DNA of 64,000 bases, taken from assembly GCA_025153775.1 (NCBI GenBank), contig JAOALC010000001.1, positions 744,001 to 808,000 on the forward strand, in the 5' to 3' direction. The position numbers and the translations under genes are program-made. The DNA is from SAR92 clade bacterium H231. Lineage in GTDB: Bacteria; Pseudomonadota; Gammaproteobacteria; Pseudomonadales; Porticoccaceae. Shown piece by piece: positions 8,549-16,628 of the stretch (positions are counted from its first letter, which is position 1; every line of letters begins with the position of its first letter). The notes below the pieces were generated by a model, which was not told where the DNA came from, did not search any database, and saw only the letters and a program-made list of their open reading frames with translations.

Positions 8549-9652
8549 CTGAAAATCATTGCAGATCAAAATATGCCTTTAGTTGCGGAGCTGTTTGCCC
8601 AGTTTGCTGATATTCAGCTGTTGGCTGGTCGCGATATTAAACGCCAACATTTAATGGATGCCGATGTTTTGCTGGTGCGCTCAGTAACCAGAGTTGACCG
8701 GGCGCTTCTGGAGGGCACAAAGATTAAGTTTGTGGGGTCCGCGACCATAGGAACCGATCATATAGATTTGGATTATCTGCGTCAGGAGGCTGTTCAGTTT
8801 GCCCATGCACCTGGCTGTAATGCTGAAGCAGTGGTGCAGTACGATCTCAGTGTGATCTGTCGTTTAATGCCTGAATGGCAGTCTAAAACTGTGGGCATTA
8901 TTGGTTGCGGCAATGTCGGAGGGCGGCTCTATAGCAAACTGTGCGAGCTCAATGTGGACTGTCTGGTCTATGATCCATTTTTATCGCCGACGGCCATAGT
9001 AGATTTGGCCGAGCTCGATAGGGTGCTGGGCTGCGATATTATCTGCCTGCACACACCATTGACTCGCAGCGGCCCATTTCCCACCTATCATCTGCTCGAT
9101 GCATCCCGCTTGGCAGCTATCGGGCCAGATGCATTGATAATTAATGCAGGCCGAGGTGAGGTTGTAGATAACCGGGCACTGCTGGAGCTGTTTCAGAATG
9201 GTGCTGAGTTTAAGGTTGCTTTAGATGTCTGGGAAAACGAGCCCGGCATAGATACAGATCTAATGGGTTTTGTGTCGCTGGCAACTCCGCACATAGCCGG
9301 TTATAGCCTTGAGGGCAAGGTTAATGGCACAGAGATGGTGTTCGGCGCATTTAAGCAATGGTCAGGCTTAACTGCTAACAAAGCCTCTGAGACTGTCTAT
9401 AAAGCGCCGTTGCTACTGCAGCCTACCTCAGTCAATCAGGCGATTTTAGAGTGCTATGATGTGGCTGATGACCATCAGCGCATGCTCTCAGCTATGGCCG
9501 AAGCGGGCTCAGATCAAGCCAGAGTTGCGCAGGCCTTTGATCAGCTGCGCAAAGACTATCCGGTTCGCCGGGAATTCAGTTACTACGGTATTGAGAGGAC
9601 TACAGAAGAAAACCTGGCTCAGTATCACAGCCTAGGTTTCGCTATCGTCTAG
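8549..9652 (+). CDS. pdxB: Erythronate-4-phosphate dehydrogenase, probable CTG start
   Basis: PdxB oxidises 4-phosphoerythronate in the DXP-dependent pyridoxal phosphate pathway. The D-2-hydroxyacid dehydrogenase fold is shown by GIIGCGNVGG (NAD binding), the catalytic arginine in NAGRGEVVDN and histidine in PHIAGYSLEGK, plus the PdxB-specific C-terminal domain. The first ATG (8573) would cut off the conserved first strand. Translating from CTG 8549 restores KIIADQNMP, matching the MKI-type N-terminus of the family, and AAAGAG sits 8 bases upstream of that CTG. The frame is closed by TAA at 8534 and contains no ATG, GTG or TTG before 8573. Length is then 367 residues (E. coli 378). Confidence 0.9.
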   Translation: MKIIADQNMPLVAELFAQFADIQLLAGRDIKRQHLMDADVLLVRSVTRVDRALLEGTKIKFVGSATIGTDHIDLDYLRQEAVQFAHAPGCNAEAVVQYDLSVICRLMPEWQSKTVGIIGCGNVGGRLYSKLCELNVDCLVYDPFLSPTAIVDLAELDRVLGCDIICLHTPLTRSGPFPTYHLLDASRLAAIGPDALIINAGRGEVVDNRALLELFQNGAEFKVALDVWENEPGIDTDLMGFVSLATPHIAGYSLEGKVNGTEMVFGAFKQWSGLTANKASETVYKAPLLLQPTSVNQAILECYDVADDHQRMLSAMAEAGSDQARVAQAFDQLRKDYPVRREFSYYGIERTTEENLAQYHSLGFAIV

Positions 9653-9775
9653 CTCGTCGCAGGCGGTCTGTACCATCTCTTCGGTGATGGGAATCTCTTT
9701 TCCATGCTCATTAATAATTGCCGCGCCATTAAAATTAGGCTGTTCTGGCAGTGTTTCCTGCTCTTTACTTATCAT
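9632..9775 (-). CDS. Small protein of 47 residues, unknown function
   Basis: This short ORF starts at ATG 9775 with an AGGAT ribosome-site-like stretch about 6 bases upstream, and ends at TAG 9632, overlapping the 3' end of pdxB on the other strand by 21 bases. It lies 14 bases downstream of alaA, so it is probably cotranscribed with it. The protein is acidic, without a membrane segment. Its core, GAAIINEHGKEIPITEEMV, has the look of short uncharacterised proteins seen in pseudomonads and relatives (recollection, not a search). No function is assigned. Confidence 0.6.
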   Translation of the reverse strand: MISKEQETLPEQPNFNGAAIINEHGKEIPITEEMVQTACDELDDSET

Positions 9776-9789
9776 TGTCTATCCTGTTG

Positions 9790-11004
9790 TTACAATCTTA
9801 AACGCTCTAAAAAATTGGCAAACCTAGCTATGGACTCGGTAAGTTGCTCCTGATCAGGCAAGAATACAATTCGGAAATGCTGCTTGCTATCAAGGTTAAA
9901 AGCCGAACCCTGGACCATTAAAATACGCTCTTCTTTGAGTAAGTCTAGCATCAGTTGCTCATCGTCGGCGACTGGATATATCTCCGGATCAAGTCTGGGG
10001 AACAGATACATCGCCGATTTGGGCATAACACAGCTGACCCCGGGTATATCAGTAATCAGCTTGTATGCCAGATCCCTCTGGGCTAGGAGACGCCCGCCGG
10101 GAAGAATTAAATCATCAATGCTCTGTCTTCCACCCAGCGCTGTCTGCACTGCTAACATTGCCGGAGCATTGGCGCATAGACGCATGGAGGCGAGCATTTC
10201 CAAGCCCTCTATATAGCTGGCAGCCCGCTCTTTGGTGCCGGTAATCAGCATCCACCCAGAGCGAAAGCCGGCCAGGCGATAGGTTTTTGACAGACCATTA
10301 AAAGTTAGGCAGAGAGTCTGGGTAACCAGACTGGCCAGGGGCGTATGAACGGCATCATCGTAGACTATACGGTCATAAATCTCATCGGCGAACACCACTA
10401 AATTATGCTTCTCTGCCAGAGCCGCAAGTTGTTTTAAGTTGTCTTCTGTGTAGACAGCGCCAGTGGGATTGTTGGGATTGATAATCACTATGCCACGAGT
10501 ATTGGCGGTAATTTTGGCTTCAATATCTGCAATATCTGGCTGCCAGTGATCCGCCTCGTTACAGCGATAATGAATGGGTGTGCCGCCACCCATGGATACA
10601 GCAGCAGTCCATAGGGGGTAGTCGGGGGAGGGTATTAGTATTTCGTCATTGGGATTGAGCAGCGCCTGCATAGCCATAACAATCAGCTCACTAACGCCAT
10701 TACCCATAATAACGTCTTCAACCTGAATGCCCTCTATTCCCTGGGCCTGGTAGCGCTGCATCACTGCTTTGCGGGCAGAAAATAAGCCTTTGCTGTGACA
10801 GTAGCCCTGGGCTTCACGCAAATTTTGAATTACATCCTGAAATATCTCATCCGGTGCATCAAAGCCAAAGGCGCCGGGATTGCCAATATTAAGTTTAATA
10901 ATACTTTGACCCTGATCCTCAAGCCAGTTGGCATGATCGAGAACTGGACCTCGAATGTCATAGCAGACACCAGAAAGCTTGTGGGATTTTAATAAATCAG
11001 TCAT
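9790..11004 (-). CDS. alaA: Glutamate-pyruvate aminotransferase
   Basis: A class I/II PLP-dependent aminotransferase that makes alanine from pyruvate and glutamate. It has 404 residues, like E. coli AlaA (405), and closely matches it along its length: VCYDIRGPVL near the N-terminus, LNIGNP, FGFDAPDEI, AQGYCHSKGL, GNGVSELIV, PNNPTGAVY and the PLP-lysine motif SKTYRLAGFRSGW. The similarity of substrate-contact blocks makes AlaA more likely than a general aspartate aminotransferase. A 47-residue ORF follows 14 bases downstream. It is divergent from the DUF1499 gene, with 32 bases between their starts. Confidence 0.93.
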   Translation of the reverse strand: MTDLLKSHKLSGVCYDIRGPVLDHANWLEDQGQSIIKLNIGNPGAFGFDAPDEIFQDVIQNLREAQGYCHSKGLFSARKAVMQRYQAQGIEGIQVEDVIMGNGVSELIVMAMQALLNPNDEILIPSPDYPLWTAAVSMGGGTPIHYRCNEADHWQPDIADIEAKITANTRGIVIINPNNPTGAVYTEDNLKQLAALAEKHNLVVFADEIYDRIVYDDAVHTPLASLVTQTLCLTFNGLSKTYRLAGFRSGWMLITGTKERAASYIEGLEMLASMRLCANAPAMLAVQTALGGRQSIDDLILPGGRLLAQRDLAYKLITDIPGVSCVMPKSAMYLFPRLDPEIYPVADDEQLMLDLLKEERILMVQGSAFNLDSKQHFRIVFLPDQEQLTESIARFANFLERLRL

Positions 11005-11036
11005 TATTCATATTCACATAGAAAAGGAAGGCCCGG

Positions 11037-11786
11037 GTGCTCATTGTAGCCAAAAGCCCAGCAGTTTGGGATAAACTGGAAAAAATAATCAGCGTTTTAG
11101 CAGAAGTCTGTATTTTATTTATCTGCTTGGACATACTGAGTTTTCGGATGGGTATTCTGCCCGGATTTATCGCTATCTCTGCGCTCTATTTTATGGTGGC
11201 CGCTTGCATGCTGCTCTATGTCGCTGCTCTGGTTCTGCTGGCTTCGAGGATTATTACTTCTAGGCGTATTGGCTTTGAGTTGTTGCTTTTGCTGATGCTG
11301 CTCTTGGCACCTGTTTTGGCGGGGTTTCCGCTACTAGGTGGGCTGAAGCCATCCTATGTAAATGATGTGAGCACAGATAATATAAGTCCTCCTCAGTTCA
11401 CCTATGCATATGCTCTGCGCGATAAAAGCCACAATAAGCTAGAGTTGCAGTCTGCCCTATACGGACTGGCAGAGGTGGATCAGGTGCCGGGAGTTGAATC
11501 TCTGCATGTAGATCTGTCGCTGCGCGAGGCATTTAGGCGAGCAAGTTACATAGTAGGTCTTGAGGGTTGGACAGTCATCAAGCAGGACGCAGCCGCTGGC
11601 TCCATTGAGGCAGTGTCGATATCCGCGATTATGGGTTTTGAATCTGATGTGGTTATACGAGTTGTCTCTTTGGATGAAAGTAGCACTGTTGTAGATATAC
11701 GTTCTTCGTCAAGAGAGCTGGCTGATGATTTCGGTTTAAATACCCGGCAGATCAAGGGTTTTTTGGCTAAATATCGAGCACTTTAA
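11037..11786 (+). CDS. DUF1499 domain membrane protein
   Basis: A 249-residue protein with three to four hydrophobic N-terminal segments (about residues 15-110) followed by a C-terminal DUF1499 domain (about 130-249). The domain ends with the family pattern, an SIEAVSISAIMGF block, DVVIRVV, then VDIRSSSR and a final FLAKYRAL helix. The GTG start at 11037 has AAGGAAG about 7 bases upstream. DUF1499 has no established biochemical role. The gene stands alone, divergent from alaA and ending just before the tRNA pair. Confidence 0.82.
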   Translation: MLIVAKSPAVWDKLEKIISVLAEVCILFICLDILSFRMGILPGFIAISALYFMVAACMLLYVAALVLLASRIITSRRIGFELLLLLMLLLAPVLAGFPLLGGLKPSYVNDVSTDNISPPQFTYAYALRDKSHNKLELQSALYGLAEVDQVPGVESLHVDLSLREAFRRASYIVGLEGWTVIKQDAAAGSIEAVSISAIMGFESDVVIRVVSLDESSTVVDIRSSSRELADDFGLNTRQIKGFLAKYRAL

Positions 11787-11826
11787 ATAAAAGCGCCCAA
11801 CCCCTAAAAATTAACGCGGCTAAGGG

Positions 11827-11855
11827 TTGACACTGTACCTGCCGCTACTTATTAT
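11827..11855 (+). promoter_or_regulatory. Strong sigma70 promoter for tRNA-Glu-tRNA-Gly
   Basis: A consensus TTGACA (11827-11832), a 17-base spacer and TATTAT (11850-11855) are followed directly by GCGCGCC. A GC-rich discriminator of this type is the known hallmark of stringently controlled stable-RNA promoters. The tRNA-Glu 5' end lies 20 bases after the -10 box. Confidence 0.8.
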
Positions 11856-11875
11856 GCGCGCCTCCTAGCCATTAC

Positions 11876-11951
11876 GTCCCGTTCGTCTAGAGGCCTAGGA
11901 CACCGCCCTTTCACGGCGGTAACAGGGGTTCGACTCCCCTACGGGACGCCA
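11876..11951 (+). tRNA. tRNA-Glu (TTC)
   Basis: A 76-base cloverleaf with the acceptor stem GTCCCGT/ACGGGAC, anticodon loop centred on TTC, T-arm GGTTCGACTCC and an encoded 3' CCA. It is the first gene of a two-tRNA transcript. Confidence 0.97.
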
Positions 11952-11977
11952 TTTTAAAATATGCCTTTTTGGCATAT

Positions 11978-12053
11978 GCGGGAATAGCTCAGTTGGTAGA
12001 GCGGTACCTTGCCAAGGTACAGGTCGCCGGTTCGAACCCGGTTTCCCGCTCCA
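11978..12053 (+). tRNA. tRNA-Gly (GCC)
   Basis: A 76-base cloverleaf with acceptor stem GCGGGAA/TTCCCGC, anticodon GCC in the loop TTGCCAA, T-arm GGTTCGAACCC and encoded CCA. It follows tRNA-Glu by 26 bases and is followed at once by a terminator. Confidence 0.97.
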
Positions 12054-12057
12054 TTTA

Positions 12058-12091
12058 AAAAACGCAAAACCTCGGTTTTGCGTTTTTTTTT
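12058..12091 (+). terminator. Rho-independent terminator of the tRNA pair
   Basis: AACGCAAAAC and GTTTTGCGTT form a 10-base stem with loop CTCG, followed by a run of T. It begins 5 bases after the tRNA-Gly CCA. Confidence 0.92.
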
Positions 12092-12210
12092 GGTTTTTTT
12101 ATGAGGGCTTGCAGAGGCGACTCGTCCTAGAGGTAAGTTTTAAGAATTCCTCTTGTTATTGTTACTGTTGCTGAATAGTGGCTAATAATAAGACAAGAGG
12201 GGGAGAGCCA

Positions 12211-12238
12211 GCGGGCCCGTAAGGGTCCGCTTTTTTTT
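12211..12238 (+). terminator. Second rho-independent terminator, no gene before it
   Basis: GCGGGCCC and GGGTCCGC pair (one G-T wobble) around GTAA, followed by eight T on the plus strand. No ORF lies between it and the tRNA terminator. Read on the minus strand it lacks a T run, so it does not serve the patatin gene. It may end a short transcript starting near a TAATAAT box at about 12182. Confidence 0.75.
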
Positions 12239-12263
12239 ATCTCTAATTTAGGCTGTTGTGGGG

Positions 12264-13400
12264 CTAAGTTATGGCAAAAAATCTTTCGATTGAGCTCTGC
12301 TGGGCCAATGCATCCTGGTATCCCAGCTCTATAAGTTTTCGGCAAAAGCCCGGTTCAAACAATAGATAACTGGCGGCGCTGGTGCCGCCCCCCTGAGCCG
12401 TGGCGCCGGTAAGGCGCAGAAATAGTTTAAGTGAGCGCGGTAGTTCATGGATATGTTCCAGGGCAATCTGGTCAATAGATTGGCTCGGGGAAATAGATAG
12501 CACATCAATGGGGTTGAGGTCCGTAATGCCATTGTTGGCCCGCAGCGATTCCGGCAGGGCACTGGCCAGGCGGTTAATGGAGCGCAGAGTCTCAAGATCA
12601 CTCTCTACTGAATCAATAAACGCACTGTTAAACATATGACCCACAATCTGAGCTATAGAGGGCGAATGCTGCTCTGGTGCTGCTGGTGTCTGGGCTGTTG
12701 CATTGTCGCTAACGCCGACAATCAATAGCTGTCTGGCGCCCATATGCAGCGCTGGGCTGATAGGCTTGAGCTGACGCACTGCACCATCACCAAAGTATCC
12801 CTCTGCCAGCTGCACAGCGGGGAATAAACTGGGTATAGCGGTACTGGCCATTAAATGGTCAATATTAAGAGTGGTTTTTTCACCGCGGCGACGAGCTCTC
12901 TCCCAGGGCTCAATATCCCGATGCCCCTGGAAAAAGGTTACGGATTGCCCAGAAGCATAACTCATGGCACTGACGGCAATTGCCTCTAGCTCGCGATTAG
13001 CAATGGCGGTATCCAGGTAATCGAACTTCACATAGCTCTCGAGCAGTTGACGCAGTGGAGTATTATCCAGCAGTGATATGGGTCGACCTATGCCGTAACC
13101 GCTGTGTAAAAATGAGGCTAGTACATGGAAGGCATTGGCAGAAACTCCCATAAAATCTGTTCGGTAGACATCTGAGGCACGCAGATTTTGCCAGATGCTC
13201 TCCAGTTTTTTAGTGCGCAGGCGAAAGGGGCCTGCGCGACCTGCAATAGACAGGGCATTGATAGCTCCCGCGGAGGTGCCGCATATAATCGGGAATGGAT
13301 TGTAGACTGCGCGGGGCAAAATTGAGGCTATCCCTTTGAGTACACCCACCTGATAGGCTGCCCTGGCTCCGCCACCGGTTAACACTAATCCTCTGCTCAT
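12264..13400 (-). CDS. Patatin-like phospholipase family protein
   Basis: A 378-residue patatin-fold serine hydrolase, probably cytoplasmic or membrane-associated. The glycine-rich oxyanion loop LTGGGARAAYQ, the nucleophile elbow GTSAG (Ser43) and the dyad aspartate in FGDGAVRQ (Asp205) are all present, so activity is expected on lipid acyl esters. No signal peptide or membrane segment is visible. The short form resembles RssA/YchK-type proteins with an added C-terminal region. It is transcribed away from the tRNA genes, with the flavodoxin gene 34 bases upstream in the same direction. The substrate is unknown. Confidence 0.88.
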   Translation of the reverse strand: MSRGLVLTGGGARAAYQVGVLKGIASILPRAVYNPFPIICGTSAGAINALSIAGRAGPFRLRTKKLESIWQNLRASDVYRTDFMGVSANAFHVLASFLHSGYGIGRPISLLDNTPLRQLLESYVKFDYLDTAIANRELEAIAVSAMSYASGQSVTFFQGHRDIEPWERARRRGEKTTLNIDHLMASTAIPSLFPAVQLAEGYFGDGAVRQLKPISPALHMGARQLLIVGVSDNATAQTPAAPEQHSPSIAQIVGHMFNSAFIDSVESDLETLRSINRLASALPESLRANNGITDLNPIDVLSISPSQSIDQIALEHIHELPRSLKLFLRLTGATAQGGGTSAASYLLFEPGFCRKLIELGYQDALAQQSSIERFFAIT

Positions 13401-13434
13401 TACTTGCGATTATCCTGTTTAAACACTTTGGGTA

Positions 13435-13890
13435 TTAAAAAATCCCTAAATCTAATCCGGCGGCCATTGCCAGCCCAAACTCTCGAGCGCAGCGCAGATG
13501 ATCTGCATTAATTTCACCATTGGCAATCAGCGGCTCACTGACTAGACGCAGAGGATAGCCTTTTGCTATCCGCTGTATGTCCCTGACTGCACCGCTGCCA
13601 TCATTGTCAGCGCTGATAAATATTCCATAGGGAAGATTTAATTTGTAGGGCTCGGCCGGATAATAGGTTCGATCAAAGAAATCTTTTAGCGCGCCGCTCA
13701 TGGTGCCAAAATTTTCTGGAGTGCCAAACAATAACCCATCTGCCCACCGCAGATCGTCCAGATCTGCATCAAAGGCACCTAGCAGACGGCTCTGTATATC
13801 GGCTTCCTGTCTGCATCCCGCCAGCACTTCGCGAGCTAGCTGTTCTGTGTTGCCCGATTGGCTGTGATAAATAATCAGCAAATTTTTCAT
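13435..13890 (-). CDS. Flavodoxin-family protein
   Basis: A 151-residue flavodoxin-fold protein expected to bind FMN. The phosphate-binding loop is HSQSGNTEQLA at residues 9-19, and GTPENFGTMSGALKDFFDR matches the second FMN loop of the NAD(P)H-quinone oxidoreductase/WrbA-like group. No partner gene suggests a specific substrate. It lies upstream of the patatin gene on the same strand with a 34-base gap and may share its transcript. Divergent comEC starts 110 bases away. Confidence 0.82.
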   Translation of the reverse strand: MKNLLIIYHSQSGNTEQLAREVLAGCRQEADIQSRLLGAFDADLDDLRWADGLLFGTPENFGTMSGALKDFFDRTYYPAEPYKLNLPYGIFISADNDGSGAVRDIQRIAKGYPLRLVSEPLIANGEINADHLRCAREFGLAMAAGLDLGIF

Positions 13891-13999
13891 TATTTGTGGA
13901 TGCCGTTGTGGGTAAAAAAAACACTTTGCCTACACTGATGCTCAATCGCTTACCTGCGACTTTACCAGTCTGGGTGCGATCTGCAAGCAGGGGCATAGT

Positions 14000-16525
14000 A
14001 TGGGTTTTCTTTTCGCGTTCAGCCTGGGAGTTTTTTCGGTGGCCTGGTGGCAACAGCTGCCGGATCAGAATTTAATGCTATTTGCCCTGGCTGCACTGAG
14101 CCTTATCTGGGGGGTCCTGCGCTGGGTCTGTGGTCGCAGGCTATGGGTTGCGACTATGTTGCTAATGTTGAGCTATTTATGGGGCAGTTGCTGGGGACTG
14201 CAGGCTGCCTATCAGAGCCTTGGGCATCAGTTGCCAGAGGCCCTTGATCGACAAGAATTTGTAGTGACAGGAACCATTGTTGGGCTGGTCGATAGCAATA
14301 ACCAGCGCAGCAGATTCGATTTTCGGGTCGATAGTATCAACGGCGAGCAAAGTGCCCACAGCGCAATCAGTGCCCACAGCGCAATTAGTGCTCACAGCCC
14401 GATGGATCTGCAATTGCTGCAGCTGAGCAGTTATGGCCAGTCGGGCACAGAACATAGTTTCGCCCCGGGACAGCACTGGCAGTTTACAGTGCGTCTGCGA
14501 CGGCCCAGAGGTTTTCTCAACCCTGGTACCTTTGACTATCAGCGCTGGCTAGTGCAGCGAGGAGTCTCTGCTACAGGCTATATTGTGGCTGCTGAGGCCA
14601 ATGGCAGAATTAATCAACCAGGACACAATAATTGGTGCCAACTCCAGGATGCTATCAACCGCTGGAGGCATCAGGTAGTTTTAAAGATCCAGGCGGCTGA
14701 TCTGTCCAATCAGGGTAGAGCTGTCCTGGCGGCTCTGACCATAGGGGACAAACGACAGATAACTGGCCTCTGGAACAGCCTAGTGCGACTGGGCATTGTG
14801 CATCTAATGATTGTCTCAGGCTTGCATGTGGGCCTAGTAGCGGGCTTTGGCTTTATAATAGGGGGTAGGGCGGGCTCACTATTGGCTGCCGGCTGCAGGC
14901 TTTTCAGCTCTATTGATCTATCCCCAGCAGTTAGATGGTTGGCACCCATAGTAGGACTTGGCGCGGCAGGAGTCTACAGTCTGTTAGCCGGCTTTTCTCT
15001 TCCGGCACAGCGGGCTCTGATTGCCGTATCCGTGGTTATGGTTGCTAGGCTCTGCTTGCGCCGGGTGCGGCCTCTGAGCTGCATTGTTTGGGCACTATTC
15101 TTAATGGCTCTAAGCCAGCCCCTGGCAGTGCTTAGCAGTGGGTTTTGGCTATCTTTTTTGGCGGTTATTATTCTGGTCGCTTGGTTTTACCCCTGGCACT
15201 CTATTCAGGTTAGGTTTAATTTAAAGCAGGTGCTCGGCGCCCAGTTGGCGCTGACTGTCGGCCTGCTGATACCCAGCCTTGTACTTGTGGGTGTGGCCTC
15301 ATGGTTGGGGCCACTGGTCAATCTGCTGGCGGTACCCTGGATTTCCCTTATTACGGTACCCCTGGCTCTACTGGGTTGCCTCTGTCTACTGTTTTGGTTT
15401 CAGGCTGCTGAGACAGTCTGGTTGCTGGCGGATTATTCCATTACAGGCCTCTGGTTCGTGTTGGATTTAATCCCAGAGCACCTGGGCATAATTAGCTCGC
15501 CAGTGCCGCTTTCACCTGTGCTGGTTACCTCTGGGCTTGTGGCGGCCCTAGGCTGGTTATTACCTGGTGGTTTGGGCATTCGCCTATTGGCTGCTATACC
15601 GCTGTGGGTTTATCTGCTCGCCCCCTCAGAGGCCAGTGCTCTGCGCCTGAGCGTACTGGATGTGGGGCAGGGCTTGGCTGTTGTGCTAGAGACCCCAGAG
15701 CAGGTAATGGTCTATGATGCAGGGCCGTCCTATGGTGGTAGATTTAATGCTGGAGCTGGGATTATTGCGCCTTATTTGCGCAGCCGGGGTCGCTCACAGA
15801 TTGATATGCTTGTTGTCAGCCATGAGGATATGGACCATGCCGGCGGACTGTTGGGGCTGGCAGAATCTATGCCCATAAAGGAGCTTGTGGTGGGGCCGGG
15901 GTTATCTGATATATCAATAGGCGCTGGGGATTTAGCTGGTGATAGCAAAGTCTGTGCTGCAGGCCAGAGCTGGAGCTGGCCCGTAAGTCTCCAAGCCAAC
16001 AGCAGTGAACAGGTGCATTTTAAAATACTAGCTCCAAATACTCAGAGCCTTCTGTATCCCCTAAATTCTCCCCCAGAGGGTAATAATTTTTCCTGTGTAC
16101 TGCTGATTAGCTGGCGAGATCAGTTAATTCTGCTGCCTGGAGATATAGAGCGTGAGATTGAGTCAGAGTTGTTGACCAACCCCGGGTTGCCGCAGGTAGA
16201 TATTTTATTGGCTCCGCACCATGGCAGTGCAACATCATCCACACTGGCCTTTGTTGCTGCACTCAAGCCTGCCCATGTGGTTTTCTCCGCCGGATATAGA
16301 CACCATTTTGGCCATCCGCACCCGGCTGTACGGGTTCGTTACGGCGAGCTTGGCAGTCAGCTCTGGAATACAGCTGAGCAGGGTGCGCTATCCTTTGTCT
16401 GGTCGGAATCTGGCGAGCTAGCTATAGAGGCTGCCAGGCTTGATGGGCCTCAGTTTTGGTGGCGTGCTGCAAGTGTTGATTCCACTGGGATTATGCTAGA
16501 GTTCGACCCTGTTGCCGAGGATTGA
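14000..16525 (+). CDS. comEC: ComEC/Rec2-family DNA uptake channel protein
   Basis: An 841-residue inner-membrane protein expected to carry single-stranded DNA into the cytoplasm during natural transformation. Order of parts: an N-terminal pair of membrane segments, a DUF4131 region (about 60-210), the multi-pass Competence domain (about 230-520, with the ALTIGDKRQI and HLMIVSGLHVGL motifs) and a C-terminal metallo-beta-lactamase domain with DVGQGLAVVLE, SHEDMDHAGGL and LAPHHGS. The metal ligands look complete. Within the DUF4131 region is a short in-frame tandem repeat (14351-14401). PilZ at 47.1 kb hints that type IV pili, the usual partners of ComEC, exist in this organism. Confidence 0.93.
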   Translation: MGFLFAFSLGVFSVAWWQQLPDQNLMLFALAALSLIWGVLRWVCGRRLWVATMLLMLSYLWGSCWGLQAAYQSLGHQLPEALDRQEFVVTGTIVGLVDSNNQRSRFDFRVDSINGEQSAHSAISAHSAISAHSPMDLQLLQLSSYGQSGTEHSFAPGQHWQFTVRLRRPRGFLNPGTFDYQRWLVQRGVSATGYIVAAEANGRINQPGHNNWCQLQDAINRWRHQVVLKIQAADLSNQGRAVLAALTIGDKRQITGLWNSLVRLGIVHLMIVSGLHVGLVAGFGFIIGGRAGSLLAAGCRLFSSIDLSPAVRWLAPIVGLGAAGVYSLLAGFSLPAQRALIAVSVVMVARLCLRRVRPLSCIVWALFLMALSQPLAVLSSGFWLSFLAVIILVAWFYPWHSIQVRFNLKQVLGAQLALTVGLLIPSLVLVGVASWLGPLVNLLAVPWISLITVPLALLGCLCLLFWFQAAETVWLLADYSITGLWFVLDLIPEHLGIISSPVPLSPVLVTSGLVAALGWLLPGGLGIRLLAAIPLWVYLLAPSEASALRLSVLDVGQGLAVVLETPEQVMVYDAGPSYGGRFNAGAGIIAPYLRSRGRSQIDMLVVSHEDMDHAGGLLGLAESMPIKELVVGPGLSDISIGAGDLAGDSKVCAAGQSWSWPVSLQANSSEQVHFKILAPNTQSLLYPLNSPPEGNNFSCVLLISWRDQLILLPGDIEREIESELLTNPGLPQVDILLAPHHGSATSSTLAFVAALKPAHVVFSAGYRHHFGHPHPAVRVRYGELGSQLWNTAEQGALSFVWSESGELAIEAARLDGPQFWWRAASVDSTGIMLEFDPVAED
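14351..14401 (+). repeat. 18-base in-frame tandem repeat inside comEC
   Basis: Two near-identical 18-base units (14351-14368 and 14369-14386, differing only in the last base) and a partial third encode SAHSAI, SAHSAI, SAHSPM. Changes in unit number would keep the reading frame. Confidence 0.85.
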
Positions 16526-16528
16526 AAA

Positions 16529-16616
16529 CTCGGCGAATGTGGTTCGTTACTGCCATGGATAGGGCGAGGCTTTTAGGCCCTATACCTAACTGATATGGCA
16601 GCCCAGAAACTCCGAG
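16529..16616. promoter_or_regulatory. Three-tier nested inverted repeat before msbA
   Basis: Three perfectly complementary pairs are nested: CTCGG 16529-16533 with CCGAG 16612-16616; CTGCCAT 16550-16556 with ATGGCAG 16595-16601; ATAGGGC 16559-16565 with GCCCTAT 16577-16583 (loop of 11). They fill the gap between the comEC stop (16525) and the msbA start (16629). An RNA from either strand could fold into a long hairpin. No T run follows, so a simple terminator is unlikely. Confidence 0.55.
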
Positions 16617-16628
16617 AGCATTAGTTTT

